Positions 52,248-63,715 of a DNA stretch of 64,000 bases are shown piece after piece. This stretch comes from Spodoptera frugiperda (taxonomy: Eukaryota; Arthropoda; Insecta; Lepidoptera; Noctuidae). How positions within the stretch are numbered: the stretch's first letter is position 1; every line of letters begins with the position of its first letter. Below the pieces are notes generated by a model. That model searched no databases and had not been told where the DNA came from. It saw only the letters and a program-made list of their open reading frames with translations. The translations under genes and the position numbers were made by a program. Location: the NCBI RefSeq assembly GCF_023101765.2, contig NC_064217.1:4650001-4714000 (forward strand). Reading direction: 5' to 3'.

Positions 52248-54100
52248 ATGTCGGAATGGCAAGCAACATGTTGTAACATGAAGGATGTGTGTGGAGCCTC
52301 ATTGAAGCATTCCGTCATTGTGGTGTGCTATGGTACAATTGTAAGTGATCATTATTTACTTTACTTGAAAATATCAGTTTATAGCTACCTAAGGATAAAT
52401 TGTAATATGATCGTCTGTAGTCGTATTTATTTAACTATTGGTCAAGTAACTGACTATAAAATTAGCCTTAATGAAACTCACAGATTGTAAAATATAACAA
52501 TAATTAAAAGCATTTATTCTGAATCACTTTCAATATGAGTTGCGGGAAAATTTCCTCAGTAAATAGTAAATATCACTGGGTAGGTACCTAATGAGTTGCC
52601 CTAGGTACTCAGTCATAGCATAAAATATTTGCTTATGATGATAAAATCATTAACCTGTTGCAGATGATAGCTATAATAGCGCTGTTAGCGTCACTGGGGA
52701 CAATCCTCTCTATCGCTAACAATGAATTGGTCTACAACTCCAACCCTATCAACGCCATCAACATGATCTTTGCACTCTTCTGTACCAGCACATCGATGTA
52801 CCAGGCCGTCGTATCTATTATTTTATTGCTGTACGTACGATGCGTGAGTTGTGTTTTGTTAACTATGCAGTGAAACAAGGGCTTGAGCGTACGCAACTAC
52901 CAAGCGATCTGTCTCCACGTTTGACGCTCAATGTATACAGGGTGACCTTGAATTCGACGTATTCCTCTCGGGAGGTGATAATACAACTAATTTCCTACAA
53001 AATTCAAATTCACCCTGTAGAGATAGTCGAACGAGTTGATAAAAAAGTAAATGTAAGGAATTTGTAAATCACATGAAAACTTATGTTATAATTTACATTG
53101 GCTTTTATCCCAATTTTGTTGAGAAAGAGATGGAAACATTATTTATCATGCAATTTCCAACTTTACTTCCCAGAAAAAAGGGTCTGTATTCATACTGTCG
53201 GTGTGGTTCGTGTCGCACGTGGTACTCATGGTGGAGTATACCTTCATGTTCATTGCGCGGTCCATCATTTGCCTCTACTGCGGCCACCCGATGCAGAGTC
53301 TGTTCACTCTCGTCGCAGCGTGTTTTTATGATGGTAACATTTTACACTTTTCACAATAATACTAGGTTTTTTTCAATACACACACAACTTCACGCCTTTT
53401 AATCCCCGAAGGGGTAGGCAGAGGTGCACATTACGGCACGTAATGTCGCTATACAATGTACACCCACTTTTCACCATTTTGTGTTAAAGTCCCATGTAAT
53501 AGGGGGTGAGCCTATTGCCATATCCTGGACACAATTCCAGACTCCGTGCTACTACTGAGAAATTTACGTAAAACTGAAAAAACCCAGTAATACTTTGCCT
53601 GACCCGGGAATCGAACCCGAGACCCCTTGTTCGGCAGTCGCACTTGTGACCACTCGACCAACGAGGCAGTCTGTTTTTCTCAATAATAAGTCCTAATACA
53701 CATCAAGTCGGGAAGCATCAACAGTTTATAGACCAGAATCATAATCAGTTGGAAGACGTCCATTCGTCTGTTCCGGCCCCATCTGTGGTGGTCTGATGAC
53801 TCTTTTAGGCGCCCCACGAATTTGAAATTGGGAGCCCTGCCTTAGTCTGCTATTACAATTGTGTCACAATGCTCGATCCCTGAGCAGTGCAAGAGGGATG
53901 GAGCTATACAACCTACATAGCTCCGTCCCTCTTGCACTGTTCAATGATCGACCATTCTGACACAATTGTAATAGCAGACTATGGCCCTGTGCGGTCTCAA
54001 AGTAAAAGAAAGTTTGTTTTTGTTTTCAGGTGTCATCATATATTTTTGTGCCATCGTAGCCAGTTACGAGAACACATTAGATCTAGATATACTCTACTAG
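52248..54100 (+). CDS. Small four-span membrane protein, 167 aa, 4 exons
   Basis: Exons: 52248-52340, 52664-52843, 53174-53333, 54030-54100; 504 bases, all GT-AG with agreeing phases. The start follows AATAAAA and gives MSEWQATCCNMKDVC. Four hydrophobic spans: about 21-48 (IVVCYGTIMIAIIALLASLG), 62-90, 95-118 (VFILSVWFVSHVVLMVEYTF) and 126-153. A short outer loop has IANNELVYNSNP; the first and third parts are Cys-rich. The C-terminus is short and acidic (NTLDLDILY), ending in a tyrosine. The plan recalls small insect tetraspan or LAPTM4-like proteins, but I do not recognise the family. An alternative donor GTACGTAC at 52831 would break the frame. Intron 3 carries a SINE and a hairpin MITE. 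Confidence 0.75.
53386..53670 (-). mobile_element. SINE family 2, copy 1 (nearly full length)
   Basis: On the minus strand: head CTCGTTGGTCGAGTGG and CGGGTTCGATTCCCGGGTC (A and B boxes), then AAAGTATTACTGGG and TCAGTAGTAGCACGGAGTCT, ending near CTACCCCTTCGGGGATTAAA. It lies in intron 3 of the four-span gene. Confidence 0.8.
53843..53981. mobile_element. Near-perfect hairpin (palindromic MITE)
   Basis: Left arm 53843-53906 starts TAGTCTGCTATTACAATTGT and its reverse complement ends the right arm 53918-53981. The central parts GTGCAAGAGGGATGGAGCTA and TAGCTCCGTCCCTCTTGCAC pair with one difference. The loop is about 11 bases. It ends 48 bases before the last exon of the four-span gene. Confidence 0.8.
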
Positions 54101-54432
54101 TAATTTTGATTAACTAAATAGTTTTTTTATCGAATCCAATATTTACCAATAAATATACCTATATACATTGCTCAAGTGTTGTCTTTTAAAGTACTCCACT
54201 TAAAATAACCTTTTTATTTAACCTGGGTACATATTGAAACTGGTGGCTAAATCACAACTTCTATTATTCAACTTCGGTACTAAAGAATGCAACGTACTTA
54301 TATCGACACAAGCCCTGTGCAGAAAACTGTAAGTCAGTACCCACCTGTCAAGAAAGTTCTGGTGACGTTACATTTATTATTATATTTGTGTTCCAACTGA
54401 TTTGGGAATAAGAAATGTTGATTTCATTGTGC

Positions 54433-54720
54433 AACGTCAAGCTTCATCCCCGAAGGAGTAGGCAGAGGTGCACATTACATTAACAGCTACTGGTTGTCCA
54501 AATAAATAAATAAATTACGGCACGTAATGCCGCTATACAATTTACACCCACCTTTCATCATTTGTGTTTTAAGTCCCATGTAATAGGGGTTGAGCTGATT
54601 GCCATGTACTAGGCATAATTCCAGACTCCGTGCTTAGTAGCACTGAGAAATTTTCGATAAACCAAAAAATGCCTAATAATACTTTACCCGACCCGGGAAT
54701 CGAACAGGAGACCCCTCGAC
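54433..54720 (-). mobile_element. SINE family 2, copy 2, with a small insert
   Basis: Same order as 53386-53670 (CCCCGAAGGAGTAGGCAGAG, GCACGTAATGCCGCTATACA, CCCGACCCGGGAATCGAAC). A segment near 54479-54513 (AACAGCTACTGGTTGTCC then AAATAAATAAATAAA) interrupts the copy. Confidence 0.75.
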
Positions 54721-55154
54721 CCCCGAAACAGTCTTGATCAATAAAATATTGATTTCATTTACAAGATATTAATTGAATGATCCAAATCTTAATGAAGGGC
54801 ATATTAATTTAATTGAAAAGAAATACTTGAGCATAACTCGTTGATTACAAAAGTAAATAGGTACGAAAGTTGCCCCCTCTGTAGGCACAAGTTGAAAGCG
54901 AATTCTCTGTGATCAAAGACTTTTAAATGAACTGTTTAATCTTTTGATTATTAAGTTATGACTTATTTAGCGACCTGCTTTAAGGGGGATGAGGGTTTTG
55001 GATGAACATAGGTAGGTACTATTGGGTTTGTTAATTTGAAAATTGATTGACGTAGTTTGTACCGATTGATATGTGATGGGGCAGTAAGTTCACCATCGTA
55101 TGTTTTTTGGAAAGTGTTTATTTGGTTTTAATTGAAATGTAGCCATAATAAATT

Positions 55155-55270
55155 GTTCTTTTGTGTCTTGATTGTGTTTGTAAACCAAAATTCTACATGA
55201 TAAATACCACATTCACTAACGGTACAAAGATTTCAGATCACATAAGGAGTTATTCCGTTTGGGCTACAGC
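55155..55270 (-). mobile_element. Very degenerate SINE family 1 copy
   Basis: TTTTGTGTCTTGATTGTGTT, GATCACATAAGGAGTTATTC and CGTTTGGGCTACAGC follow the family order on the minus strand with many changes. Confidence 0.35.
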
Positions 55271-55405
55271 AGTGTTAGTTCGTCGTCAAACATGAGGCCA
55301 ATCTAAAGCTGTTTCAGATAATATTCGTCTTTTTTTCTCTTCAGAGGGCCTAGTGAGAGTTTCAGCGCTCTGATAGGCCAGCTCGAATGAACCAACCAAT
55401 CGGTA

Positions 55406-55605
55406 CCCTTAGTACAAGTTTGCTTTACATTGAACGAAACTGATAAAAGAGCGCGTTCGGCGCTCTGATTGGCCAGGACAGATGAACTAACCAATCAGTA
55501 CAAGTTTCCTTTGCGTTTAACGAGATCGGATCGGTTCGGTTCATACCAACAAAACACAGCGCCGAACGCGCTCTCGTTAAACGTAAAGGAAACTTGTAGT
55601 AAGGG
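55406..55605. mobile_element. Palindromic MITE A, copy 6, with nested repeat
   Basis: Ends CCCTTAGTACAAGTTTGC and ACTTGTAGTAAGGG, flanked by TA on both sides (55404-55405 and 55606-55607). Inside it, a second start of the family (CAGTACAAGTTTCCTTTGCG) follows the first CCAATCAG centre, so the copy contains an internal duplication. A further fragment precedes it from about 55345. Confidence 0.75.
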
Positions 55606-55784
55606 TACAGGATACAATTACAAATGTTACGTAAAGTTACTCTTAATATATGTTTCAGAACATTCATTGTTTCCACGCCATTACACTAGGAAGTAGTTAA
55701 AGATGTTTCTAGAAGCAGATCCATGCAATACGTTGATTGTGTATCACGGCTACAGACCAAGTAACACAAAACCAGTACAAACTG

Positions 55785-55928
55785 ACCTTTAAATGTGTAG
55801 ATAGGCCATTCAAAGCGAGACCATGATAAACTGGTTTTGTGTAGCTCGCTGTGCACCCGTGGGTACGTAGCATCACGTTCGGCCATAAGTCGTTCCCGCC
55901 GTAATCTAAGCTCCGGCCTGGCAGCCAT
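55785..55928 (-). CDS. Possible first coding exon of an unknown minus-strand gene
   Basis: From the ATG at 55928 the frame reads MAARPELRLRRERLMAERDA and goes on with non-repetitive, codon-like sequence (Arg/Glu rich, then WSRFEWPIYTFKG) to a possible donor AAAG|GTCAGT near 55785. The frame stays open further to 55686, but that part looks less protein-like. No next exon was found. Could equally be chance. Confidence 0.25.
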
Positions 55929-57710
55929 ACTATCTGGCCTTTGCCAAATACGCTATTAACTTTAATATCTAACGTGATGCTCCAAATATTTTGTAATTAA
56001 GATAAATATTATTTGTTTACTTTTTAATAAAAATAAGAAATGTTCTTCCTGTAGAACATTTGGTGTCAACTAAACCACTGAAATATTACTTAGTGATTAT
56101 TTTGGGACAAAATTTAAGTAGATCTACGTAGGTGTAGGTACAAAACAAGGTAGTCACTCTATGTAAAATACTGACAGTCTGTCGAATATTGCAGTTGACA
56201 CAAGATAATATTTAAGTAAATCTTTTCACGTCATAACTACTAACAACATGTGTAAAACATAACATGAACTACATAATATTACAGTCAAGGAAAATAAAGT
56301 TGGGTATACCAAACTTCATTCGTTTTGGCGAATAGTTACACTTTCCTCAATTATAAATTAATTTTATTGTAGTAATTAGTAAATAGTTTAAGTCTGATAT
56401 CTACGTAGCCTGATACAGCAACAATAATCAATAACCTAGGCCTTTAATTATTGGATCATCTAGTTACATAGCAGCACCAAAATTTAGCATTAAATCTAAT
56501 TACAGCAAATGCTGCAGCGCTGCGAATTCCATCCATTGCATAAACGTAAAGCGCGTGATGATACATGCAGCAGCTGTAGCGCTTAATCTCAAAGCGTAGT
56601 GTAATCAACGTGGAGCGCACAAACCTTGAGGCGTGCGTATTTGGCAGCGACATTCTATCTCAGCTCAATGCATCAGCCGCGCTGCAAGCAATTAGGAGGG
56701 GCCGCTGAATTCGCGGGTAGCGTGGATACAATTTTCTGACTGAGATACAAATTAAGAAATTTCGAAAATTTTAATGACACACTTGGAAATAGTGGCGTTT
56801 GACTCGACATTCTGTGTGGTATTTACCGATGAATTTTCTTTCTTTCCATTTTATCTATGCAATTAACCGGTCATGTTATATTTCGTCTTTGATTGCTAAT
56901 AAAAAACGTCGGCCACCGGAGGTGTTTTCAGGTGATAATGTCCTTAACATTATGTATACATATTTTTTACATATGTGAAATGAAAATACTATTTACTACC
57001 ATACGCTACAAATATAATCTACAGAACACACATTTTTAGAGGCCTTTTTGGTTTATCTTTAAAGGAATAAAAAAAGTACGCCTAATAAACCGTTGAACTT
57101 AACATCAGTGTCACAAAACTTACCAAGCAATTCTGTTTAATCCATTTACATGAAACTGTCCGTTTGACCCAAACCCTGAAAGGATGAAACAGAGCCCGAC
57201 ATCGACATTGAACAACTAGGGCGCAAATAAAACTAGAACTAACCACTTTTGGGTGTTAACATAAAAAGCCCTTAAACTTAATACAGCTGTAAACCGTGAC
57301 GTCACAGATTGGACGTTTCCCTTATGACGTCATTACCGTTACGTTAGTAGATGCTTGTAGCAGCGGCGTTACGAGCAATCTAACGCGGATGAGGTAATTT
57401 CAGGGTTGCCAGCCGGGAAAATGGCACTACACAATTTTTGGCTGGGGATTTTCAATTTAAAAGCCATTGTCTTTGTTTTTGGTATTGAAAGTTTGGCAGT
57501 TTTATTAAAATGTTTATAAAGTGGAAGCTTGAAATTGGTTGAAGGTTTTTCTAGTATATGCAGCACTTTCACATGTTTTACTAAGAGTAATTTTTAATGT
57601 GAGAATATTTTGCTGTTTCCGTTTATATATACGGTTTCCTTTACAATTGTTAAGTTTTTCGAAATTCATTCTACTAACACAGTAACCAGAACTTTATATT
57701 TTTCGTTGTA

Positions 57711-57858
57711 ACCTTAGTATGAGTTTGCTTTACGTTTAAAGTAATCGAAACGAGAGCACGTTCGGCGCTCTGATTGGCCGGCTCAAATAAACTAACCAAT
57801 CAGAGCGCCGAACGTGCTCTCGCTTCGATTTAACCGTAAAACAAACTCGTGCTAAGGG
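57711..57858. mobile_element. Palindromic MITE A, most complete copy
   Basis: 148 bases between TA dinucleotides (57709-57710 and 57859-57860). The left arm ACCTTAGTATGAGTTTGCTT and GAGAGCACGTTCGGCGCTCT are mirrored on the right (AGAGCGCCGAACGTGCTCTC ... CTCGTGCTAAGGG). The centre has CTGATTGG, CAAATAAACT and CCAATCAG. Confidence 0.85.
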
Positions 57859-58343
57859 TACTGGTCACTTTTACAATAACACATAGTTTACAATAACTCT
57901 ATCAAAAGTAGGTAGTACAAAAACTATTAAAATGCGCAACCAGTTGTAGCCCTAGTCAAAATTCGCGACGCGTACTACTGGCTTATTCCACTACACACTA
58001 TACATATGTACATACATGCATACACATGTACCTACGTATGTAGCTATAGCACAGAGGTAGATGCAGCGCGAAATTGAGTGGAGTGATGAAAATTGTTAAT
58101 TACTGCTGCTAATACAGATGTCAGTTACATATTTAAGCACTAAGTTAGTTCCTAATATAGGTAAGTGATGTACTAATACTTATTTATAAATGGGGATGTA
58201 TGTATTTTCTTTATACTTATTTCAAGGTAAATAGAATCGCTTAACGTGTTTTTGGACGTTAAGCGCGCTGAAATATGTTGTAGTCTTCTTGCATAGGTAG
58301 GTACACAGTTATTATGATTTTATTTTAATAAACGTTTTCCGTC

Positions 58344-58490
58344 ATTAGGTTTTCTTTTGTGCTGTGGATGGGTTTATAAACAAACAAGTTATACACATGA
58401 CACCCAGAACCGGAACAACTATTGTTTGTTGAACAGGAATCTAACCCGATACACGCTGCGCGGTAGCCGGTTGCCCAGTCGTCTGAACGT
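58344..58490 (-). mobile_element. SINE family 1, copy 5
   Basis: ATTAGGTTTTCTTTTGTGCT, ACACCCAGAACCGGAACAAC, GAATCTAACCCGATACACGC and GCGGTAGCCGGTTGCCCAG, in reverse family order. A segment near the anticodon-like region is altered. Confidence 0.7.
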
Positions 58491-60103
58491 TAACGACACG
58501 GTAGGCGTACAAGACTGTACGCCTACCTTGTACTCAAAATCAAGGTTCTACATTTATTTCCGAAATTATATCTAATAGTTCTCACCTCCTGAGCTAAACG
58601 TGGCACTCCTATATTGATACAAAATGTACGTACGTACAAAATATTTAAGTTAATTTTATTTAAATTATCCTTGGGTAACAACTCAAGTAGTATTATAGTA
58701 GGGATACAACAGTGTCTCTGTAACTTTAAGGTAAATATCGACAAGGGATTTGTTGTAGTGAATAAATAAGTGGTCTGAAAACTAAGTTGTATTATTCATA
58801 TAAGTTTGTTAGTTAAAACTATCGGTAATAGGTGTAACTGTTCTACAACAATATATAGGAAGATTTTTGTTTAAGGCCTTGAAAATGTAGACTGTATCTT
58901 TAAAACAAAAATACTTTGTCCCTTATTTAGTGCTTACTCTGAGAGTAACATCCACGTCCACAAAATACGGGAGAAATTATGTAGGTAAGTTACAATGTTT
59001 GAAACATAGCCATACATTTTGTACGTTTAAATTTTCCACATTTGTACAGAGATATGAAACCCCTTGTTTATGCATAAGCCTTTTGCATATTCTGCTTGGT
59101 AGCCCGACGTGTAGCCAATTTGACCAATTTAGTACTGCGACCGAACGCTTAAATAATAAATGGAATAGAATATATACCGTATTGTAATTACCGAAGACTC
59201 TTTTTGGAATACGTATGTCAGTTATGTGTCGAGACATGTCCTAATGCCAATTAGGTTAGAGAAATGTTAATCAGATGATGGACCTTTTTAAAGCTGCGAT
59301 AAATTCTAAATGTGGATTGGAAAATCTAATATTGCTTTTATTTTTGAAAGACATTGAGCAAATAATTTATAATTAAGTAATAATGTGTGTTGGGTAATAA
59401 ACACCCCGTTATTAGAGCCCATTTCGTCAGTGACGTTATTAGTCCCTTGTGTAAAGGGTCGGGTACAAATACAACAATGTGCTCTCATTAGACTTTTGAA
59501 ATCTTAATAATACTCGAACGAATGATTACTTAAAGGGATTTTTGTAGGATATCGCAATCTTTATATGATTCTTAGTAACTCAATCAGAAAATGCAGAAGT
59601 TTTAAACACATGTTACTTTATTTGTACTATGACATTTGTCAGTCATCTTTCTGAGCAACGTACGAGATTTTTTTTGTGGAAATATGTGAGAAAAACCTCC
59701 AATTTGGGTAGCCTATGTGCATACTTCTGTGGCAAATGATCGATGACATATAACGCAAAATAGAACGGGCCCTAGTTTATGTTCACTTTGATGTAAAGCC
59801 CAAAAAAGTTCAGGCCCATGAATTTTGTACACACACAGTCATAAAGTAAAAGGTATAACTAACATAAACGTTAGGATTATAGAGATTAATATGCGGACAA
59901 ACCCGGCTTTACGAGCTAGCGACCGTTCTTATGATGAATTGGTTTGTGGGCAACCTGATGGTTTTGCGGCTTATGTCGATATTTTCCCGCTGCTAGTGAA
60001 TATTTTGTATTGGCCTACATATTTTACATTTTGCAACATAATACGTATTTATAATAATTATAAAATTAGTCATGTTAAAATTAGTAAGTACATTGGCTTA
60101 TTT

Positions 60104-60363
60104 ATAACTAGATTGTGGAGCTACGAAGAACTATTTATGCGCTTTGAAAATATAAGTAAAATAATTTAATAAATCCAGCTATGCAACGAAGACAGCATTG
60201 TAGATTGATTTAACATTATCAAATGCAATCAAAGCAACAAGACAGCTAAAACATGTATGATTTGTAACCTGCATAGTGCATAGGAGACATTCACTTAAAA
60301 ATGTATGAATCAATCTCAATCGAGTTACAGGGTGTTAGTGTCCCATGATTGTCCAATGTCCAT
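60104..60363 (+). repeat. Direct repeat D1
   Basis: ATTGTGGAGCTACGAAGAAC, AATTTAATAAATCCAGC, AAAGCAACAAGACAGC, TTGTAACCTGCATAGTGCAT and GTCCCATGATTGTCCAATGT occur in the same order as in D2 (61687-61972). The copies differ by substitutions and small indels. Confidence 0.85.
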
Positions 60364-61139
60364 CACCGATCATCAAAAGTCCAAGGCACTTCTAGCAGAC
60401 TTAGAAGCTTCATATTTGGAATACATATAGAGTTTAGTGTCTTAATCATGGAAAACTTTGTATTTTGTAATTTCGGTCCAGTTTTCCAAATGTGCATCAA
60501 TAACTTTGTAATCATATAAATATATGGGATTACAAATGGATTTATAGTTGGTGGTTGGTTGGTTATAAATTTAATTTGTAGTAGGTATTACCATATGAGG
60601 CAAGGGAGGGGGTATAGGGTGGGTAAGGGTGTGTTTAGCCCATGAAACTGAACAACATTATTACTTGTAAAATGGTCGACGTAATGAAAAACACATGATT
60701 GGACATGTCTTGAAGTACGAAAATCTAAAGATAAAACAATATATTATAATTTAAATCTGTTATATATAAATTGTTAGCGCGACTAGCCTCCTTACAGACA
60801 GACTGGCCTCTATTTTACTCTATGACTGACAAGCAAAATATACGCCAAAATGACAGAACAATGAAATGTGAATGCCTTCGAGCGAGCGGCAGCCGCACGC
60901 ATACGTGCGAGCGCCCTCATGCTGTTCGGATGTGCCTCGAAACCTAACCTATAAGTTTGCGATTTTCATTTATAATTTCGAGGGCTTTGAGAAAAACTGT
61001 GGCTGAAGCTCAAGAAGTAGTACCGGAAAAGAAAAAGAGGAAGACTACATATAAAAATAAGAAAATATCATAAGACCTTTAACAAAATTCGTTAGAAGTA
61101 GATGGTATCAAAAAGAAAGGCTCTACAAAAAGAAGTGAG

Positions 61140-61688
61140 ATCCCATCAAAAACATCCTGTACCCAAGTTAGTAGCTCAGTCTTACTACCGTCAAAAGTTG
61201 TGAGATCCATGTAATACCAAGTCGGTTAATCTATTTAGTGTCTACTTGAAGGACCCTGTATTAAGTTATTACATAAGTTATTATCATGCCAATATTAATA
61301 ATATTTAACGTTTTAAACAAATAGATCGACTTGGACATCGCATGAAAACAAAATGAATATTACAATATTATATATGATTCTTTAGTCTCTCGCGCCTCAC
61401 GCGATTGAAACTCTCGTTCCTGTTGGTCGCTGGCCCGTCGTACTGTGTAGTGTGATACATACTAATAATCAAATCAAGCGATGTCCAAGTCGATCTATTT
61501 GTTTTACCACGTTAAATATTTTTAATATTGGCATGATAATAACTTATGTAATAACTTAAGACAGAAGGTCCTTCAAGTAGACACTAAATAGATTAACCGA
61601 CTTGGTATTACATGGATCTCACAACTTTTGACGGTAGAAAGACTGAGCTGCGAGACTTGGGTTTTTTACAGGATGTTTTTGATGGGAT
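61140..61688. repeat. Long inverted repeat (hairpin), arms about 205 bases
   Basis: Left arm 61140-61341 and right arm 61478-61688 are reverse complements with few mismatches: for example ATCCCATCAAAAACATCCTG at the left start mirrors CAGGATGTTTTTGATGGGAT at the right end, and GATCGACTTGGACATCGC mirrors GCGATGTCCAAGTCGATC. The 136-base spacer holds CTCTCGCGCCTCACGCGATT. No ORF. Probably a fold-back element; a transcribed hairpin is possible. Confidence 0.85.
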
Positions 61689-61972
61689 AACTATATTGTG
61701 GAGCTACGAACAACTATTTTGGACTTAGTAGATGTATTTATGCACTTTAAAAATAGAAGTAAATTAATTTAATAAATCCAGCCATGTAACCAAGACTGCA
61801 TATAGATTGATCTAACATTAGCAAACGCAATCAAAGCAACAAGACAGCTAAAACATGTATGATTTGTAACCTGCATAGTGCATAGTCTAGGAGACATTCA
61901 CTTAAAAATGTATGAATCAATCTCAATCGAGTTACAGGGTGTTAGTGTCCCATGATTGTCCAATGTCCATGC
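61687..61972 (+). repeat. Direct repeat D2
   Basis: Second copy of D1, starting exactly where the right hairpin arm ends. It has an extra TTGGACTTAGTAGATG segment and TCTA before GGAGACATTCAC. Ends at GTCCAATGTCCAT. Confidence 0.85.
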
Positions 61973-62784
61973 ACGTATTACGGTCAACATTCATTACAGT
62001 GTCTGGCTGCTTGTAAAGGGGTTAGCTGTTGACGTAATCAACAAGATAACATGGACATAGATTGATGTAATTTGACGTAATTGTAGGCAGCTGTGGGCTG
62101 TGGGGGGCTAGCCGTGTTCTGAACAGGTTTGTAAAGTCTGTGGTATACATGGAGAATGTTGAAGATTGATAGTTGATAGTTGTGTGACCATAGGTTTGTT
62201 TGAATAATTTTTGTTTCTTCTTGAAGCGAAGTTTTGACAAAACTATGAGGTTGATCAAATTTTACGTGTTTTATTCTTATATCGGGGGCAGGCTGTACTT
62301 AAGTAAGTACTACTACGGGATACATAGTGTTGATACGGGATATGACAGGGTATCTTTCACAATAGAAAATACATTTTGTCATGCTGGATCCGCGTTTTGG
62401 CAGACGACGGGTTAAGTCACACATGAGTAACACAAAATCTCCAAATATTTACAAGCAGTAGCAACTCATCAGAAATAAACTGACACAGCATCACAGCGGC
62501 CAATCATTCACTAGCACACAAATACCACAATCGCGATCTAGTCGTCATTGTGTGTTATCTTTATTACTGTAATGGAGTTTTATTCCCACGAATACATCAA
62601 GGCGAGGCCCTTAACACAGTTTAATGTTAGTTGACAAAGGCGTTACAGGATCCGAACAGTTGTGAAGTGATTATTATCCAAGTTGGGGACACAGCTTCGC
62701 CTTACACGCGGAAAGGCCCACGTCATCAAGATTTATGACTTACCTTAAACTCGACTTAGTTGCCAAATAGTTGACAAAGGATAC

Positions 62785-62792
62785 TATATAAG
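62785..62792 (+). promoter_or_regulatory. TATA-like box with possible downstream mini-exon
   Basis: TATATAAG lies about 95 bases before an ATG (62879) whose short frame ATG GAT GTT AGG GCT TTA CCA TCA meets a donor G|GTAATT at 62903. A short upstream ORF starts at 62848. This could be the start of a plus-strand gene reaching beyond the window. Weak: TATATAAG also arises by chance in AT-rich DNA. Confidence 0.25.
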
Positions 62793-63589
62793 TTCGCGAG
62801 TAATTTGTATGTTTGTGCGTGTTGTTGATACGTTCTGCAGCGGAATTATGACGATGTTGTGTAGTTTGTGTGTTTATTATGGATGTTAGGGCTTTACCAT
62901 CAGGTAATTTGGGTATTTATTTTCAACAAGATAACTTTTTTTATTCTTTGGGTGATCAAGATAAGGTATCACAAGTACGAGTATTTTACAAAATGGTTGT
63001 CTATCTGTTAATGTGTAACATATGTAAATAATTTAGATATGTCGTTACTTTTGCATATTATTTTCATTGCATTGGTAATTTACTACTATTAAAAAAGGCA
63101 CTACATACAGAGTTTTTAATTTAAATAAAATCTGCATAACATCAAACAATATACCGAGTACGTAATTCAAATAATCCTCTCAATATAACAGGGATTCAGG
63201 TTTTCATTATTGAAACACAGAATTTCGTTACATGTGGGAGTAATGTCGGCTGTGAAGCATTTTTCATTTAATTTCCGCCATAATGACGTCATAAATTACA
63301 CACCACTCTTATCTTTTCCCCACTTTTTAAATTAAACTCTGTTTTTAAAACGTTTCGTCCGTTTTACCCAGTGTATTATGAGTTTTTATTATTTATCTTT
63401 TGAAAGGCGCAGGCAAGTGAATTAATTCATATTTTTAGTTACTACGCAAAATTTCAGCATTGTAGGTACGTGTAATATTACAGTAACATTAAAAATGTTC
63501 TGTGATTTTCTGGTTGTTTTTATTGAAACAATCGTGAGACACACTAAATCAACAAAAAATTACGGTTTGCTCACGAAAATCACGGTTTA

Positions 63590-63715
63590 CTCATGTATAT
63601 TAATGAAGAAAAGCTCTACTAGTTTCTACTCACAAAGGGACTTTTCATCATGAGCAGCGTGCGCAGACGCGGCGGCATCGCGCAGCCTACTGTATTACTG
63701 TAGTCAGTAAACCGT
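63590..63715. repeat. Interspersed repeat, inverted relative to 28858-28990
   Basis: GAAAAGCTCTACTAGTTTCT, then GGACTTTTCATCATGAGCAG and CGTGCGCAGACGCGGCGG. The reverse complement follows the order seen at 28858-28990. Confidence 0.5.

Noticed and set aside
53590..53670. tRNA-like A and B boxes (also at 23370, 25720, 50050, 50610, 54690)
   Set aside because: The acceptor stem does not close and the same longer body follows in each copy, so these are SINE heads and not tRNA genes.
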